From contig OZ234500.1 in assembly GCA_965153455.1 (NCBI GenBank), positions 13,410,557-13,474,556 on the forward strand: a stretch of DNA of 64,000 bases, written 5' to 3'. Positions 24,341 to 37,312 of the stretch are shown piece after piece. Origin of the DNA: Sphagnum compactum (taxonomy: Eukaryota > Bryophyta > Sphagnopsida > Sphagnales). How positions within the stretch are numbered: the first letter of the stretch is position 1; every line of letters starts with the position of its first letter. A program made the translations under genes and the position numbers. The notes below the pieces were generated by a model that did no database searches, was not told where the DNA came from, and saw only the letters and a list, made by a program, of their open reading frames with translations.

Positions 24341-24426
24341 GAGCTCACCATTCAGGCTAACAACACTTGACATCTTATGATCAGAGCTCACCATTCAGGC
24401 TAACAACACTTGACATCTTATGATCA
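24341..24426. repeat. Exact 43-bp tandem duplication at the CCCH gene stop codon
   Basis: Two identical 43-bp units (24341-24383 and 24384-24426), each starting GAGCTCACCATTCAGG, lie at the 3' end of the CCCH zinc-finger CDS. The stop codon TGA (24383-24381) is formed at the junction. Confidence 0.95.
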
Positions 24427-27400
24427 GTGCCATCTCTTCTGTCGCCAGTCTTTAAACTTAAGCTACCCTGCTTCAAGGCCTTCTGCACCAAGGCTCTTCT
24501 CCTCTCTTGCTGGGCAGCAGTAGGTTTGTGCTGATTGCTTTCTGGTAACAATGGTTCCTCAATACTTGATGAAAGACGGTTGCCAGTTTCAGCATCATTC
24601 TCTTGTCTCTGCAAATGGGAACCTGTGAACATGCAATGTGTCAACATCCAGACACCAGCTTGAATTATCCTTCACTGCCCAATCTAGACACATCTTTGTC
24701 ACAATATGAACCTATCAAAGTCAATTGGGGTTTTGTTTGTCTACTACAAGCATGAAGACTTTATGCTGCATACCTGGAATTTTTAAGTGTGCAAGAGCAA
24801 GGAAATGGAAGTTCTACTCTTGAGAGTTATGAAAATCTGCACAGTCCACAAGAGCAAAAACTGTTGCCTATGGCAGATGATCAATCACCTGCTGCTGTGG
24901 GTCTGTGATTTGCGTGGTTATTGGTGGGGGTTTCACATAAGAGATCTTCATAGCTTGTGGTATTGATATCCAAGTATTCCACATCAGTGTCCAACATGGG
25001 CCCATTATCCCCACTTTCATCCACCAATTTCATCAGTTTTGCCTGTGACCTGCATATCACAGTTCCAAAGGACAAGTTAAGTCTGAACATGCTAAGGGTA
25101 TGGACAAGCCAAAAGGGTGTTACTATGAACACAATGTAGCATGGTACTTTGCCTACATCCAGTAGAGTGCTCAGTAAATCATTCAACAATATGTCAAAGA
25201 GACCCCTCCATACTTACCCAAAGAAACAAATCCTACACAAGGTGGAGATTGAGGATTCCAACTGTACCTCTTCAGTTCTTCTTGAGCACGAATGAATCCC
25301 TTGTAGACTTTCACAAACTTCTTTGTTCTGGAGGCCAACCTGCATCCATCACATCTTCAGTTAGTTGTACTCTTTGATTCGTAAGGTTCAGATTGTATTG
25401 ACCACATGACCCCTGTTTCCTATGTCATTTCAGATCTATCCATCTTAGATGTATCCATCAACACCATGATAAAACATCCATTTGACCACATACAGTGTAA
25501 ATCCTTCTAAGAGAAGGCAAATGGAAAAAGGCAAAGAGGCATACCCTTTACAAGTATCCTTAATGCTGTCTAACTTGGTCTCAAGCATTACAATTTTCTC
25601 AGATAACTCTGTAGTTTCCAGTACTTTCTTCTCAAGTGAATGCTGCAAAAGAAAGGTTCCAAGCAGAGGGAGCAGCTACGTAAGGGTTGTGCTCTTTATG
25701 GACCAGTACATAGTGATACAAGAAGTTAGCATTTTCTTACTATGATAAACTTAGCACACAAAAGATTCTCATGTTGCAAAAAATGGACACACTTCATCTT
25801 ATTCTTAGAATTTCATATGCTGTTCATGGTCAGGTTCAACCATGTCAGCACGCATTACATCTTTTGCTGGAGGTCAATATTGATGCCATGCTCTAATACT
25901 TTCATAATTCTCATAAGAGAACAGTGATGTAACACCCTGATGTGAGCAGCTTTGAAACTCACAAAATCGCATACTTGAAAAACTAGAAGCATACCTCAAG
26001 TTTGACCTTTTGGGCCAACAGTGTCTTGTTAAAAGAATAAACCTCTTGCAACTGCACAAGAAAAAGGTCACAATCAGCATGAAAGTATAAGTGTAGTGTG
26101 CTGGATGCTATACATGTTGCACCTTCTAGAAACTAAGAGAAGCCTCATTGCCTGTCAACATCATCCAGGGTACTGCCAGGATGGAACAAAGAAGTATCCA
26201 TTTTGAAAACTGTACAAGGACACCCAGTCTGCCTTCAATTCTCCCACATGCTGCAAGCAGGAATCAGTAAGCCAGTATCTGTTCAGTCAGGCACTGTGAA
26301 ATCTGTGATCAGGGCTACTTGAAGACTAGCAAGGTAGCTTGTTGCAGGCATCAATGGATGTTAGTTGGTTATTTATTGTATGGCAGCTGTATCAAATGAA
26401 GAAAGTATGGGTCTGGTAATGATGCTACAGACCTGCTCCTCAAGAGCCTCTTGAGAACTGGTGGAGATACTCTGTGACCCAGCCTTGCCATTAGCTTCAT
26501 CAACTGCAACATCCTCTGGCCCATCAATTGGCCCGGAGACATCACTGAGATGGGGCTCTGTTGTGTCTGGGTGTTTCTTGGTGTCCCTCCTGTGTCAATG
26601 GCAAGCACATCCTCTCATTAGCAGTAGCCACTAGCAACAGTCAGTACCAAAGAATGGCTCAAAAATGAGAAGCTGCATCATCATGCTGAATCTGCATCAA
26701 TTAAAATTGCAAACTGAACCACTCAGAATTTCCAGCAGTATCAATTCCCCTGTTACTGGCTTACTTCTTGTACTCTGGAGACTTTTGTGGTGAATGAGAA
26801 ACACTCCTCCTACGCTTTGCTGGTGACTTTGATTGAGTATGTCCTGCCCTCCCACCGTACCCAACCAAGGGAAATGCTTCATCAATTTCCATATTTTTTG
26901 GCAACTTCAGTAACAAAATTTTGTTCTTGCATTCAAGAAAGGATTTGCTATTTTGTGACCCAACAGAGGTAAAGATTCATATGAGCACCAAAAAATGTAT
27001 TACCACTATGAAGTTGTCAAATCATAAGGTCCAGTTTGGTTTGACAATTCCAATGGCAGAAAGTCCTGCAGCTTGCATTTTTATCCATCTATATGTTCAA
27101 ACAAAAAAAGGCCTTGTGACAAAAGACAGCATTTGTGTTACAATGGTGAAATATATCTATCTACCTCTGTCATGATGTGGTGATCCATTTTCATTGTGCC
27201 AATCACGGCCTCTTTCATCCCTGCCCGGAGATCGATGCCAGTAACTTGGAGAATGTCTATGGTCCACTGCATTCCTCAAGTCTCCACCATTATCAAAGCG
27301 ACCTACAAAGGGGAAGGACACAGTGAACAACAGGTTACTCCAGTATAAGAACGTGAGTCTTTTGTAAGTTCCAACAAGCAAACATGGTAAGGCCTAGTTA

Positions 27401-28544
27401 CAAGTGGCAGATAGAGACACATAAGCTTACCATATAGCACATAGCATGGCGGGATACAGGACCGACCTTAGAATTGTGCACAAAAGAGCATCCTCTTTCC
27501 CTTAAGGTCGATGCCCACAGGCTAAAGCATATCCTTAAATCTCAATACTCAACAGGGTGATCAATCATAAGTGCTGAAAAGTGATAACACTGATATTACC
27601 GCAGGAAAAAAGCCCTTATTGTTGATATCATTCCCTTAAGATGAGACAGCAATTCAAAAGACCTTTCGTGAACTGCATGCGCCTGGAATTACAACTCAGA
27701 ATAAACCAATACTTGTGACAAAACTGCCATGGTCCAAAATACATAAACAGAGCAGAGGTGAGCCTCGCTCCCTTCACAATACAAGACTTCTATGCAGCAC
27801 CATATCTGCAAGAAGGTCTTCAGGAAACATGAGCTCCGTATGCAGTTGGACTCAAAAATGGCCATGGTTGTGAGTCGGCTCTAGAGGTGACAGTCAAAGG
27901 TATCACCAAGCAAGCCTGGTGATGTGTACCAAGCATGTAAAATGAAGAGCGACTGCGACATCAACTCGCACAATGTATAATGATAAGACACTGAACCAGT
28001 TGCAGAAATGTTTTCTAGTGCCCTTAACATAACTTCCTCAACTGATGTTCAACCAATGGATTCAGACATACAGAGTCTCATGGAGGGTGAAAACATTCTC
28101 CCACGTTTTGGCATATATCAACTAAGACCCGGTTCCAGGAAAGAGTGCACCAACAGCCAAACAAGCATACCGCTTGAAAACGTGGTTGAGACCATCACCT
28201 ACCTGCTTCTGACTAGCCAATATTGACTAGACATATGCAGCATAGGTCCACCTTCAATAAGTGCAAAGCATTTCAGACAAGGATTCGCCAGCAGTAGAGA
28301 CCAACTTAGCTGTCAGATTTGAAATAGCAGCAGAAAGGAGGATCGGCCTGTCACTGTTTGTGACCTTATCACCAGCAGATGAAAAGGGGAAGAAAGAAAC
28401 AAAAGTAAGCTCAAGAGCCTCACCGGGTACTTTTCGGAGTTCAGAGTCTCCATGAGCAAAAGAGCAGCTTTGGCGGGGACAATACCCTCGTTGCATGTAG
28501 AGGGAGCACATCTTTGTCTTGTACAGATCTCGTGCATACGGCAT
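24381..28544 (-). CDS. CCCH zinc-finger, coiled-coil protein (plant C3H13 type)
   Basis: A nuclear, probably RNA-binding protein of the plant C3H13-like family; its precise role is not known to me. Exons (minus strand): 28544-28424, 27302-27165, 26843-26765, 26589-26433, 26250-26224, 26051-25995, 25642-25545, 25339-25268, 25049-24889, 24622-24381. All phases agree (1152 nt, 383 aa). One CCCH finger, C-x8-C-x4-C-x3-H, is at residues about 12-29 (TKMCSLYMQRGYCPR, SCSFAHG). An RS/H-rich part follows with SPSYWHRSPGRDERG and SKSPAKRRRSVSHSPQKS. Then comes a coiled coil rich in K/E/L (SLEKKVLETTELSEK and KKFVKVYKGF), a short basic block AQQERRRALVQKAL, and the end SLNGEL. Exon 5 (27 nt) is the least certain. 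A 5' UTR exon probably lies at about 29524-29600 with donor GTACGT. Confidence 0.85.
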
Positions 28545-29860
28545 GATGTTGTGCCTCTCTATACACAACCAGCTCTTCTTTCTTTCTTCAGAGACAAAAC
28601 CCTCAACCGTCTGGCTAGTAACAATGAATAGGCAGATGGCAGCCAGCTGTGGTTACCCGAAAACTCCTGTTTGGTTGCGCTGAGCTCTTATTTTCAAAGA
28701 AAGAATCAGAAAACTCTTGTCACACATCATCAATGGCCATAGAATACATTGTTCTGGGGGTGCCAAATGCCTGATACAAATAGAATCTTGGACTATTGAT
28801 CATTCATCTGTTGCTGATGATGTCGTGTGAGGGTTTGGATCACCTGTTCTGCTTCTGCTGCGTGATATGTACAGCAATTTGTGTCAGACAACGTGAAACT
28901 TCCCAACCCTAATTCATGCCATTAGCAAAACTAAAAAAATCTCAACAGAACACATGTGATTTCTTCTCCTCGAGGTTTTCTCCGACCCAGCCGCTGATCT
29001 GCACCTTCTTCTTCTGACCAAAGTCATCACAAGTGCTCTAAAACAAGATGCAATAATGAATGTGTAGAAGCAGGACAACACAGTTCCCTTACAAAACTGC
29101 TCATGTCGCCGAAAAAAACTACTTATTCCATCTCCCAGAAACATAAAGCGACACACCAAATCGTCGCGGAAACATGGAAATTCAATACTACCAACAAAAA
29201 CACTTGCAAAAAACTTTCCAGGTTCAAATTCCAAAACTGTCGGTAAAGAGAATCAAACAATCAATACTTACAAGAGTCATTGAGAAGAGAAACGAAAAGA
29301 TTCTCGCCTCGTCTTTTCCAAACCCTGAATGCAAGAAACCTCCTCTTTTCATTCAGAAACAAACCGACAACCCAAAACAAAAAAACAGCCGTCAAAAACC
29401 TTCAATCCTCACCACCTTGCGTTCCCTGCATCAAAATGAGACTGAAAAAAACCCAAAAAAATAATTTCTAGCACAAAAACTGAAACAAAATCAGAAAAAG
29501 AATTTCACGGAGAAGGAAAAACGTACCAGAAATTCGTAGCGTCGCGAATTCCCTGCAACGCTGAAAGCGGAGAGGCTGTCGGAGAATGGTCGCTCTTCTC
29601 TCCTCTTCTGGCTCTTTTGTACGCCGCGCCTTTGGACTTTTGGGCTCTGTGAGCTCTGCCCCCGAGGTCCCAATCGAGGTATCCTCCTGATTTGCGGACC
29701 AGGTCTAGCCAGTAATATCCTTCCGCAAGAGACGGAAAGTGGAATCGGGCCCTCGAATTCCGCGGACAGGGTCAAAAATAGTTTTGACACGGCGCTCGAA
29801 AACAACAGGTCCTGCCTGAATCGACATGCCATGTTCGTTCGTTGAAGTCCACGAGCCATT
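28545..29860 (-). other. CCCH gene 5' UTR, leader intron and promoter
   Basis: A GC-richer block at about 29525-29840 looks like the transcription start region. It ends on the minus strand in CGAATTTCTG followed by GTACGT, a good 5' splice site. The leader intron would run to an acceptor shortly before the ATG at 28544. A 122-residue minus-strand open frame across this block is R/S-rich and not family-like, so I treat it as UTR. Confidence 0.4.
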
Positions 29861-31137
29861 TATGGCAGCTAGCCAATGGCAGCGCGTGGAAGGGATAATG
29901 ATGATGATGTCGGGACCTCATCTATGCCCTAACTTATCCAGTGTGTCAAGGGAGTTTTTGCAACTACATTTTTTGTAATCTCCCTCTCGAAGGTTTTTAA
30001 CTTTTGTGCATCACAATTAGAACATCTCCAGTGGTGTTGAAAAATTATTTTTCACATCCAAGTTTAGTTATTTATTTTTCTTTCAACCCCACCCATAAAA
30101 CTGAAATTCGGACAGGAAATAGGTAGGGGACTACTACTACAGTAGTAGCAAACCACCCGGGCCAGCAGTCAAATCACATTTATTACACTCTTTTTTGCCA
30201 GCAGTCAAATCACATTTATTACACTCTTTTTTGGCAAGTGCACAGCGTTTCTCCGCCTTGTACCAGGCCTGAGCCAAAACTGCAAATTTTGACTTTTTGT
30301 TCATCCAATTTCACTGCGCAGGATCACAGGTTGAGCATAGCTGGGAGATGCTCTTAGAATATCTCTTCCCCCTCTTTGGGCCTCTAAAAGGGTTTAGAGC
30401 ATCCAAGGTAGAGTACCACTTATTGCCCCATTCCCACCTATAAAAGCCTCGACTAAGTAACCAGCAAGAGCACACAAGTCATGGTTCATAGTCTAGGTGC
30501 TTGAGATTATTGACTTGTGAGTGCTGAGATTAACCTGCATACTCTTTGCCAGTATGTCTGATTGTCCGGGAGTGTTAAGCTTTTGGGTTATGGGACACAA
30601 AAGAGGGTGAGTTATGAGGTTCAACTAACCAGTGATCAAGAATGTGCAATAATGTATTAGGGAGGTACAAAAATATCAAAAGATGACAAAATATGATATA
30701 TACCTAACTGGGAAGCTATTATTCGATGCGGTCTAGCCACATTAGCAAGATGCTCCATACAATAGTAATGAAAAATTGAATAAAATAATGTGAAAATTAT
30801 TTTGATGCTACCACTTGAGCCAATCAATTTCATAGCTAGTCTACAACCAACTGGCTAAATCTCCTTATGGATTATTGCTAGTGTGGCAACATCATAAAAT
30901 TGAGAGAAAAAAAAAAAACATCGATCAAGATGGTATGCGATAGAGTAGTGGCAACCCATTATTTAAGTTATTAGAATTCAACTTTGGTCAAAGGTTAAGG
31001 GGCAAAATGTGATGCTATTGGTAACATCTTGGAGAACACATTTCAAATTTGGGGAGCATATTGGGAATGCATTGAGAACATGGTGTGAACACATTGGATG
31101 TTAAAATCCAAAAAATCCCAGACATCCCCCTCCCCAA
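29861..31137. other. Spacer with a 36-bp tandem duplication
   Basis: About 30163-30234 holds two near-exact copies of a 36-bp unit (CCAGCAGTCAAATCACATTT...). About 30650-30760 resembles 39765-39875 (repeat family C). No gene is visible. Confidence 0.6.
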
Positions 31138-31628
31138 AGGAACTAGTTGTGTTTGTCTCATACATGCTTGATAAAACCTAAAATCATACATGCATGTCTA
31201 CTATCTTAGGGCAATAATATTTTTTTATAACATAAATGGCAATGACAATACAAAAAAATTAATTAATTAAAAATAAATTTCGTTATGATTTTTGTTGTTA
31301 AATCTTCATCAAAGCTTTATCAAAGTTTTTAAAATAACATCAGATTAATAAAAAAAAAATTTATATCTCAAAAAAGAATTTTATATTAAAATTTTAATTT
31401 CTAAAAAAATTGATGTGTTTTATTTTAATCAATTCTTGCATAATTTTTCAAATCAATTTTTTAAGAATCTCATTTTTATAAGATTTAAAAGAATTGAAGC
31501 TAATTATTTGTATGTTTATCAAACAAATTTTACTTTAAAATTAGTCATTTGAATTTTTTTAAATATTTCATAATGATATGAAACCTTGTGATACAAAAAG
31601 GTGAAGTGATATAGAGGCATGATTAAAT
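31138..31628 (+). repeat. Dispersed repeat family A, copy 2
   Basis: Colinear with 18012-18505 (same orientation), from AACTAGTTGTGTTTGTC to GATATAGAGGCATGATTAAA, with many substitutions and short indels. The flanks outside these points do not match, which sets the element ends to within about 10 bp. Confidence 0.8.
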
Positions 31629-33301
31629 CAGTTACCCAACATTTATATTTTGAGAAAAACCCAACAAGTAGGTGGGTAGATTTCAAAACAACCCCTCAAT
31701 TAGATGGGTGCACCCAAAATCTACACATGCGCATCCATTGTTGCTTAAGGCAACAAGGCATCACAAACACGTTGGTAATGCCACTAAATAAGATGTTATA
31801 CGTCTACCTACTGCGTCCACACTCTGAACACCAAAAAAATCCGTTCCAATTTAAACAGTCTAAACATTTTCACCAAAAAAACCGGTTCATCTAATGTGAA
31901 ACCGGTTATAATAAGGTAAAACTTCCACATATTTTTTCCTCCACTATTTCAGGGGGTTTTTCAAAAAATGGAAAACCCACTGTGTCTCCATTTATCCCCT
32001 CTTTGCTGGTGGGACCTATTTGCAATATATCAAAGTCCATAAAGGTTTATGAAATAACTATGCTTCACCCCTAAACCCTAATTGAAAGTTTTCTGAGAGG
32101 ATTGCTGAATTTGTACTTAGGAATTTGATGGATTGTTGGGTATTTTTTTGGCTTTAGATCACTCTAGTCAGAGGAGCCAAAGTCCCAAAGTACTTTCAAG
32201 ATTGAGGTTCAATTACCCTCAGAATCTGGTCTTAGACTTTGCCCCTTAGATCAATAAACAATTCTTGCATAGCATGTGTGTGTCTCAACAAAAAGCAATT
32301 CATGCATCTCAATTTTCAAACAATTGCCAATTTTTCTTTACCTTCATAAAAGCAACTTCACACTCCATGCATATCGCCTATTTGTGCTTATAGCAATGTT
32401 TATGATGCTTAAACATGGTGCACAATTGTTTCTCAATTCTCACCCGTCTATTTTCGAAGGAAGATTGTTTGTTTGTTGGCTCTGCCCATAGGGAAGAGAC
32501 TACGTATTTGTGTAGGATTCGGACTTTGGGATAAAATTTTCGCTCACTCATTGGCCAATGTGGAGATGACAGGTGTTCACAAAATGAAAATTTTCACATG
32601 GATGTAATTTTTCATGTTGGGTGGATGTAACCCTAAGTACATTTAAGTTTTCAGGTAGTTGAATTTTGTAGATTTTGATAACGAGAAGGTGCAATTGTTG
32701 CTTTCCAAGGTTTTTTCCCCTCCCTCCCCCACATGAAATGAGAAGGTGCAGTTGTTGTTTTCCAAGTTTTTTTCCCTCCCTCCCCCACATGAACATGCAT
32801 GGATGTCATGTTGCATGTACCTAGTAGTTAGAGCTCATGGCTGCTTTGCAGATGCTTGACCCTTGGAATTTTGCTAGGTGCATGCTAAGTATTACCTATG
32901 GGTTTTCTGTCTACTTTGTGGTGGTAGCTGAGCCTTGTGGGTTTGTCTCAGCTCTAGGTAAAATAAGAGAGCTTCTGTGTTTTCCTGGGGAATAGCTTGT
33001 GAAGCTTGTGAATGGACAAAGTTAGGTTTCTTCTTGCAATTCCAACCTTTGCACGAAAAGGTGAAGGGGTTGAGCGTGTATGCGGGTGGTGGTGGTGCAT
33101 GTGGTGGTTTTGTTACAATTTGAGTTTCACTGAACAAATTAAACTCTGCCTGGAGAATTGGATATCAATGTGTTTAATGAACATTCAATTCCAACTTCTT
33201 CGGGATTAAATTGCTACAATCCTTCTTGGAGAGTAAGAAGAAATCTTACTATGGATGCTCTTTTTTTGCACAAAAATACGATTGTGGAATTGTTTGCTCA
33301 A
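31629..33301. other. Spacer; small tandem duplication
   Basis: No gene that I can support. About 32681-32795 has two copies of a 57-60-bp unit (GAGAAGGTGCA.TTGTTG, TTTCCAAG, CCCTCCCTCCCCCACATGAA). A plus-strand ATG frame at 33211 runs into the glutaredoxin-like pseudogene, but its first 30 codons show no family likeness. Confidence 0.5.
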
Positions 33302-35046
33302 TGAGAAAACTAGTGGATGTGGAAGCTATAGAACTTCCCCCCAAGGATACAACATTCCCAACTGCATCGGGGATCTATGTAGTGTATCATAAGGAAAGGG
33401 ACCTTCAATATGTGGGTGTTACCCGCCAAGTTTCCACCAGCCTTGACATCCATTTGAAAGAAAATTCTGAGCTTTGCGACTCTGTGAAGGTTCTCTTTCT
33501 CTCTCTCTTGGACTGGTCTTGTCCTTTGAGCTCAACTTTGTGTTTGAGGAAACAAAAAAATGCCTTATTAGCAGTTGGCATTAAAGTTCCAATCCCTCCA
33601 AAAAATGAAATGTGACTTGGTGTGCATTTTCATGGATATGCTCATCCTCATCACCATGTTGTGCACCTTCATTTGTGTTCATAGTAAAGGATGCCTGAAC
33701 TGTTTTTAAGGTGGCATCCATGGTGTGTCACATGGAAAGGAAAGATACATTTGTGTCTCACAATTCTAATTGCTTGCCAAGGGGAATGATCCATGATAAC
33801 TTGGATCGATTAGATCATGACGTTCTAATTGAAATGTTGCAAATTGCAATATGGCGGCTTCTTCCTGTTTAGGTTCTTCCTCTCACACCTGGAATCTCCA
33901 AACACCACTATGAAAGGCATTGATGTATACCATTTTTGTGGGCCTAAAGGATGTGTTCAAGGTGCAATAGGCCCCAATCATTACCTTTTATGTAGGTGTT
34001 TCTATGTTTTAGGTTTATATGTTTGCTTGCATAGGGACAAGCTCAAAGGAAATGAAATTTACCTTCACAAGCTTGTCAGAGCTTGAATGAGCATATTATT
34101 GATTTTTTATTTCATCGGCTTTGTTTTTTGAGTGGTAACAATACCTTGACTAAGCCTAACTATTGCTTCTGAAAATGCAACAGTAATTCAAGACACATAT
34201 TTGCATAATAGTTTACCTTTTTTTTGGGTAGGTTGTTATACATTTATCTGCACCTTCTGTCGAGAATTGATGAAGTTAGTGGGTAGTCACAGCAGCTAAT
34301 GGCTTCTGCTATTCATGATGAAGGTGATAGTTTGACACTTTGTGAGTTACTTTCATAAGGTTATCACTGCACTGATTATTATTATTTTTTAAATTGTTAT
34401 TTTGAGGAGGTTTTTCTGCAATCTCATAAATATTTGAACATTTTTATTCCTTTTAATTAAAAGGTTTTGTGAAAGGTTTTGTGAACAAGATTATGCACCA
34501 CAAAATTGTTGTAGGAAAAAGGTTCATGTTGTCCACCTTCCTCAATGCTCTCTACATTTGCTTTTGCATCTTTTGCTTATTTATAATCCTGATCTTTTTT
34601 CACCTAAAGTATATGACCACTGAATTTTCACACTGTTTTTTGCACAATTTGAAGTGATTGATGCTCTGGAGTGTGCAAACCTTTACATATGCATGGAGAT
34701 GGAAGAGCATATCAACATAATTATAATAGTTCCACCAGGGTATGTGAATGGTAACACCACTTGGACTGCAAAGAAACCAAGACGAGCAAAACCTGACATC
34801 CATCTCACTTTTAAAGCTCATGTGAAGCTCAATGTGCCCATTGAAGACCTAATTGACAAAGTTCTAAAGGATTGCAATGTTGTTGCCTTTATTAAAAACA
34901 CACGGACAACGCCGCAGTATGGCTTTTCACATAGGGTCTTGATTATATTAAATGATCTTGGTATTGATTAAATGTGTTGGATGAGGACCATAATTCGAAT
35001 GTCAAAGAGGCAATAAAAAAATAGTGAATGGCCCACCATCCCACAG
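33302..35046 (+). pseudogene. Broken GIY-YIG/monothiol glutaredoxin (GRXS16 type)
   Basis: Plant GRXS16 is a plastid protein with an N-terminal GIY-YIG domain joined to a CGFS glutaredoxin. Here one block (to about 33489) has PTASGIYVVYHKERDLQYVG and ends DSVKV at a donor-like GTTCTC. A second block (about 34645-34971) has PPGYVNGNTTW, then VPIEDLIDKVLKDCNVVAFI and TPQYGFSHRVLIILNDLGID. Three lesions are visible. The catalytic Cys of CGFS is Tyr (TAT). A TAA at 34969-34971 follows GID. After that the likeness continues only in shifted frames (LDEDHNSNVKEAIKK, then SEWPTIPQ up to 35046), and the C-terminal glutathione-binding part is absent. Retained intron-like gaps indicate a DNA-level duplicate, not a retrocopy. 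Confidence 0.75.
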
Positions 35047-35194
35047 GTGAATTCTTTCTGACAAACAATCTGGATTTTATTTTGACATATTAAAAATTTC
35101 TTGGGAAGAGTGGTTATACCTACGAACACTATGTAAAACAAACCTATTGATGTTGTGAGATGGTATCCACTTTTGAAACATGGGTTATTCAATT

Positions 35195-35780
35195 TTCAAT
35201 ATTCAAACATTTTAGTTTTCAATTTTCATTGTTTAGACATTTCAGTTTTTAGTTTTCATTATTTAGACATTTCAATTTTCAAATTTTCAATATTCAGACA
35301 TTTCAATTTTCAGTAGTCAGATATTTTAGTTTTCAGTATTCAAACATTTCAATTTTCAATTTTTAGTATTTAGACATTTTAGTTTTCAATTTTCAGTATT
35401 TAGACATTTCAATTTTTAATTTTTAGTATTGAGACATTTTAATTTCTAGTTTTTAGTATTCAGACATTTCAATATTCAAACATTTCAATTTTCAAAATTT
35501 AAGATTCCTTCCAAACATTTCACAAAGAAATTTCAAATTTTAGTTTTCAACTTTCAATATTCACACATCCAAATTTAAACATTTCAAATTTCAAATTCCA
35601 AGTGCTTCACATAGAGATTTCAATTTTCAATTTTAAGTATTCACACATCCCAATTTAGACATTTTAGTTCTCAAAATTTTATATTCCAAACATTTCACAT
35701 ACAAATTTCAAATTTCAGTTTTTAGTCTTCAATATTCACATCAAAATTCAAATTTTCACAATTTTAGATTCTAAACATTC
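35195..35780. repeat. TTTCAATTTTCAGTATTCAGACA-type minisatellite
   Basis: About 590 bp of short, imperfect repeats built from TTCAATTTTCA, GTATTCAGACATTTCA and variants. The unit varies between about 22 and 44 bp. It begins about 150 bp after the dead glutaredoxin and contains no gene. Confidence 0.85.
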
Positions 35781-37312
35781 CATATATTAGAGTACCTTGG
35801 CAAGTTTGGCACATGCCTCCCAAACAATTAATTAATTTTGAAATTCAATTTCAAAAAATAAAATACTCCTAGATATTCTTTACTTTCTTTCTAAGGAGTT
35901 TGTCTTTGAAATAAAATATTGATCTTGGTCATATAACATTGGGTAGAACCATTATACGATTAATTGCTTGTTTTGTTTGTGTCATTGAAATCTCCCAAAC
36001 TACCATCATGCTTCTTGCCATGCTTTGGGCATTGTTGGAAAGTCCTTCAAGGGTAGGGGTGTATCAAGTTGATTTTGTAATTATTATGAGGAAAAAATTA
36101 TTGAATATTGATCAAAACTCTCATTAAAAAAACATATTCATCAAAAATAAAAATCATTTTGTTATGCAATGCCTTTTTCAAGCAATAGATCATGGGCAAA
36201 TTTATATAAATGTTATATTCAGTCAAAAATATAGTAGGCGTGCCACCGGTGGAATTAAGATAAGCCATTTGAATAAACATAATATAAATAAAACTTTCGA
36301 ACTTCATAACTTTCTTATTTTTTATTCATTTTAAATGATTTAAAGCGTTCTAAAATCACCACCTAAAGTTTTACAAATTATCTTTGAACTGTAATAGAAA
36401 CATAGCAACATAAAAAAAACTTCTTGGGTGTTCGGGAACCGACCTTTGTATTGTTTGATGGATTGTTTTTTTGAGTTTTTAACCCCCTTCACTTTGGGGG
36501 GTTGTAACTTTCTCATTTTTAATCCATTTTTGACGATTGCTAGTGTGTTAGATGTGCCAAGAGGAGGGGTTTAAGTTTTTTTGAAACACCAAAAACAATA
36601 AAGCCCTCCCCTTGGTTCCAGTTTACCCTGAGCGCGTAAGTGTTCGGTCACCGGCCAATCTACCCTACATGGATTATGTTACATAACTAGGGATATAAAC
36701 ATCTCAAAACATATTTCGAACCAAAGACAAAAAAAAAACATGCATTTGTTGTGGTAGATGCTTGATTTTTTTACAAAAATTCCACCCAAATATGAAAATT
36801 TTGGGTCTTTGAAGAAATGTTCTCACTTTTAATTGCCTCAAAAAGTCTTAGCATCATTGCTTACTATTTGAAAAAACAAGGAAAAAAAGGTTCAACAATT
36901 CTTTAAAAATTATCATCAATAAATTCTAAATCTAGCTTGGGATGTTCATCAGTTACACTCCAACTTCAAAAACATTGATTACAAACCTCCAATTTTCCAC
37001 CAATTTGATCATTTATTTATGTACTGATGAAATTCTACATAATTGAAAATTTCAAAATGCCCAGTTCTATCTCCAACAAGCTTAGACACAATACTGAATT
37101 TATATATATATATATATATGCATTTTTACAATCAATGAGTTCGCAATCAAAAATCAAAAGAGTTCACAATTGAATCAAATCAGCTCGCCCAAGAAACATA
37201 ATAATGGCCCCCAAATTCCAAATTCCCACACAAAGTGTGGAATTCATTATTAGGGTAACATTATTAGGGGTTCCCCCTCCCCCCCCCCCTAGTTAGGTTA
37301 AACCCTAACCCC
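35781..37312. other. AT-rich spacer with dispersed repeat family B
   Basis: 35960-36125 resembles 43265-43445 (shared TTGTTTTGTTTGT, TTGGAAAGTCCT, TAGGGGTGTAT and AAATTATTGAATATTGA). 37101-37119 is a TA run. The last 50 bases before the ELIP stop are C-rich. No gene. Confidence 0.6.

Noticed and set aside
29491-29859. 122-codon minus-strand open frame
   Set aside because: Lies in the likely 5' UTR of the CCCH gene; R/S-rich without a domain, and a good donor (GTACGT) interrupts it.
33851-33905. MAASSCLGSSSHTW frame resembling a plastid transit peptide start inside the dead glutaredoxin
   Set aside because: It is closed by a stop after about 19 codons and lies downstream of the GIY-YIG block, so the likeness is probably chance.
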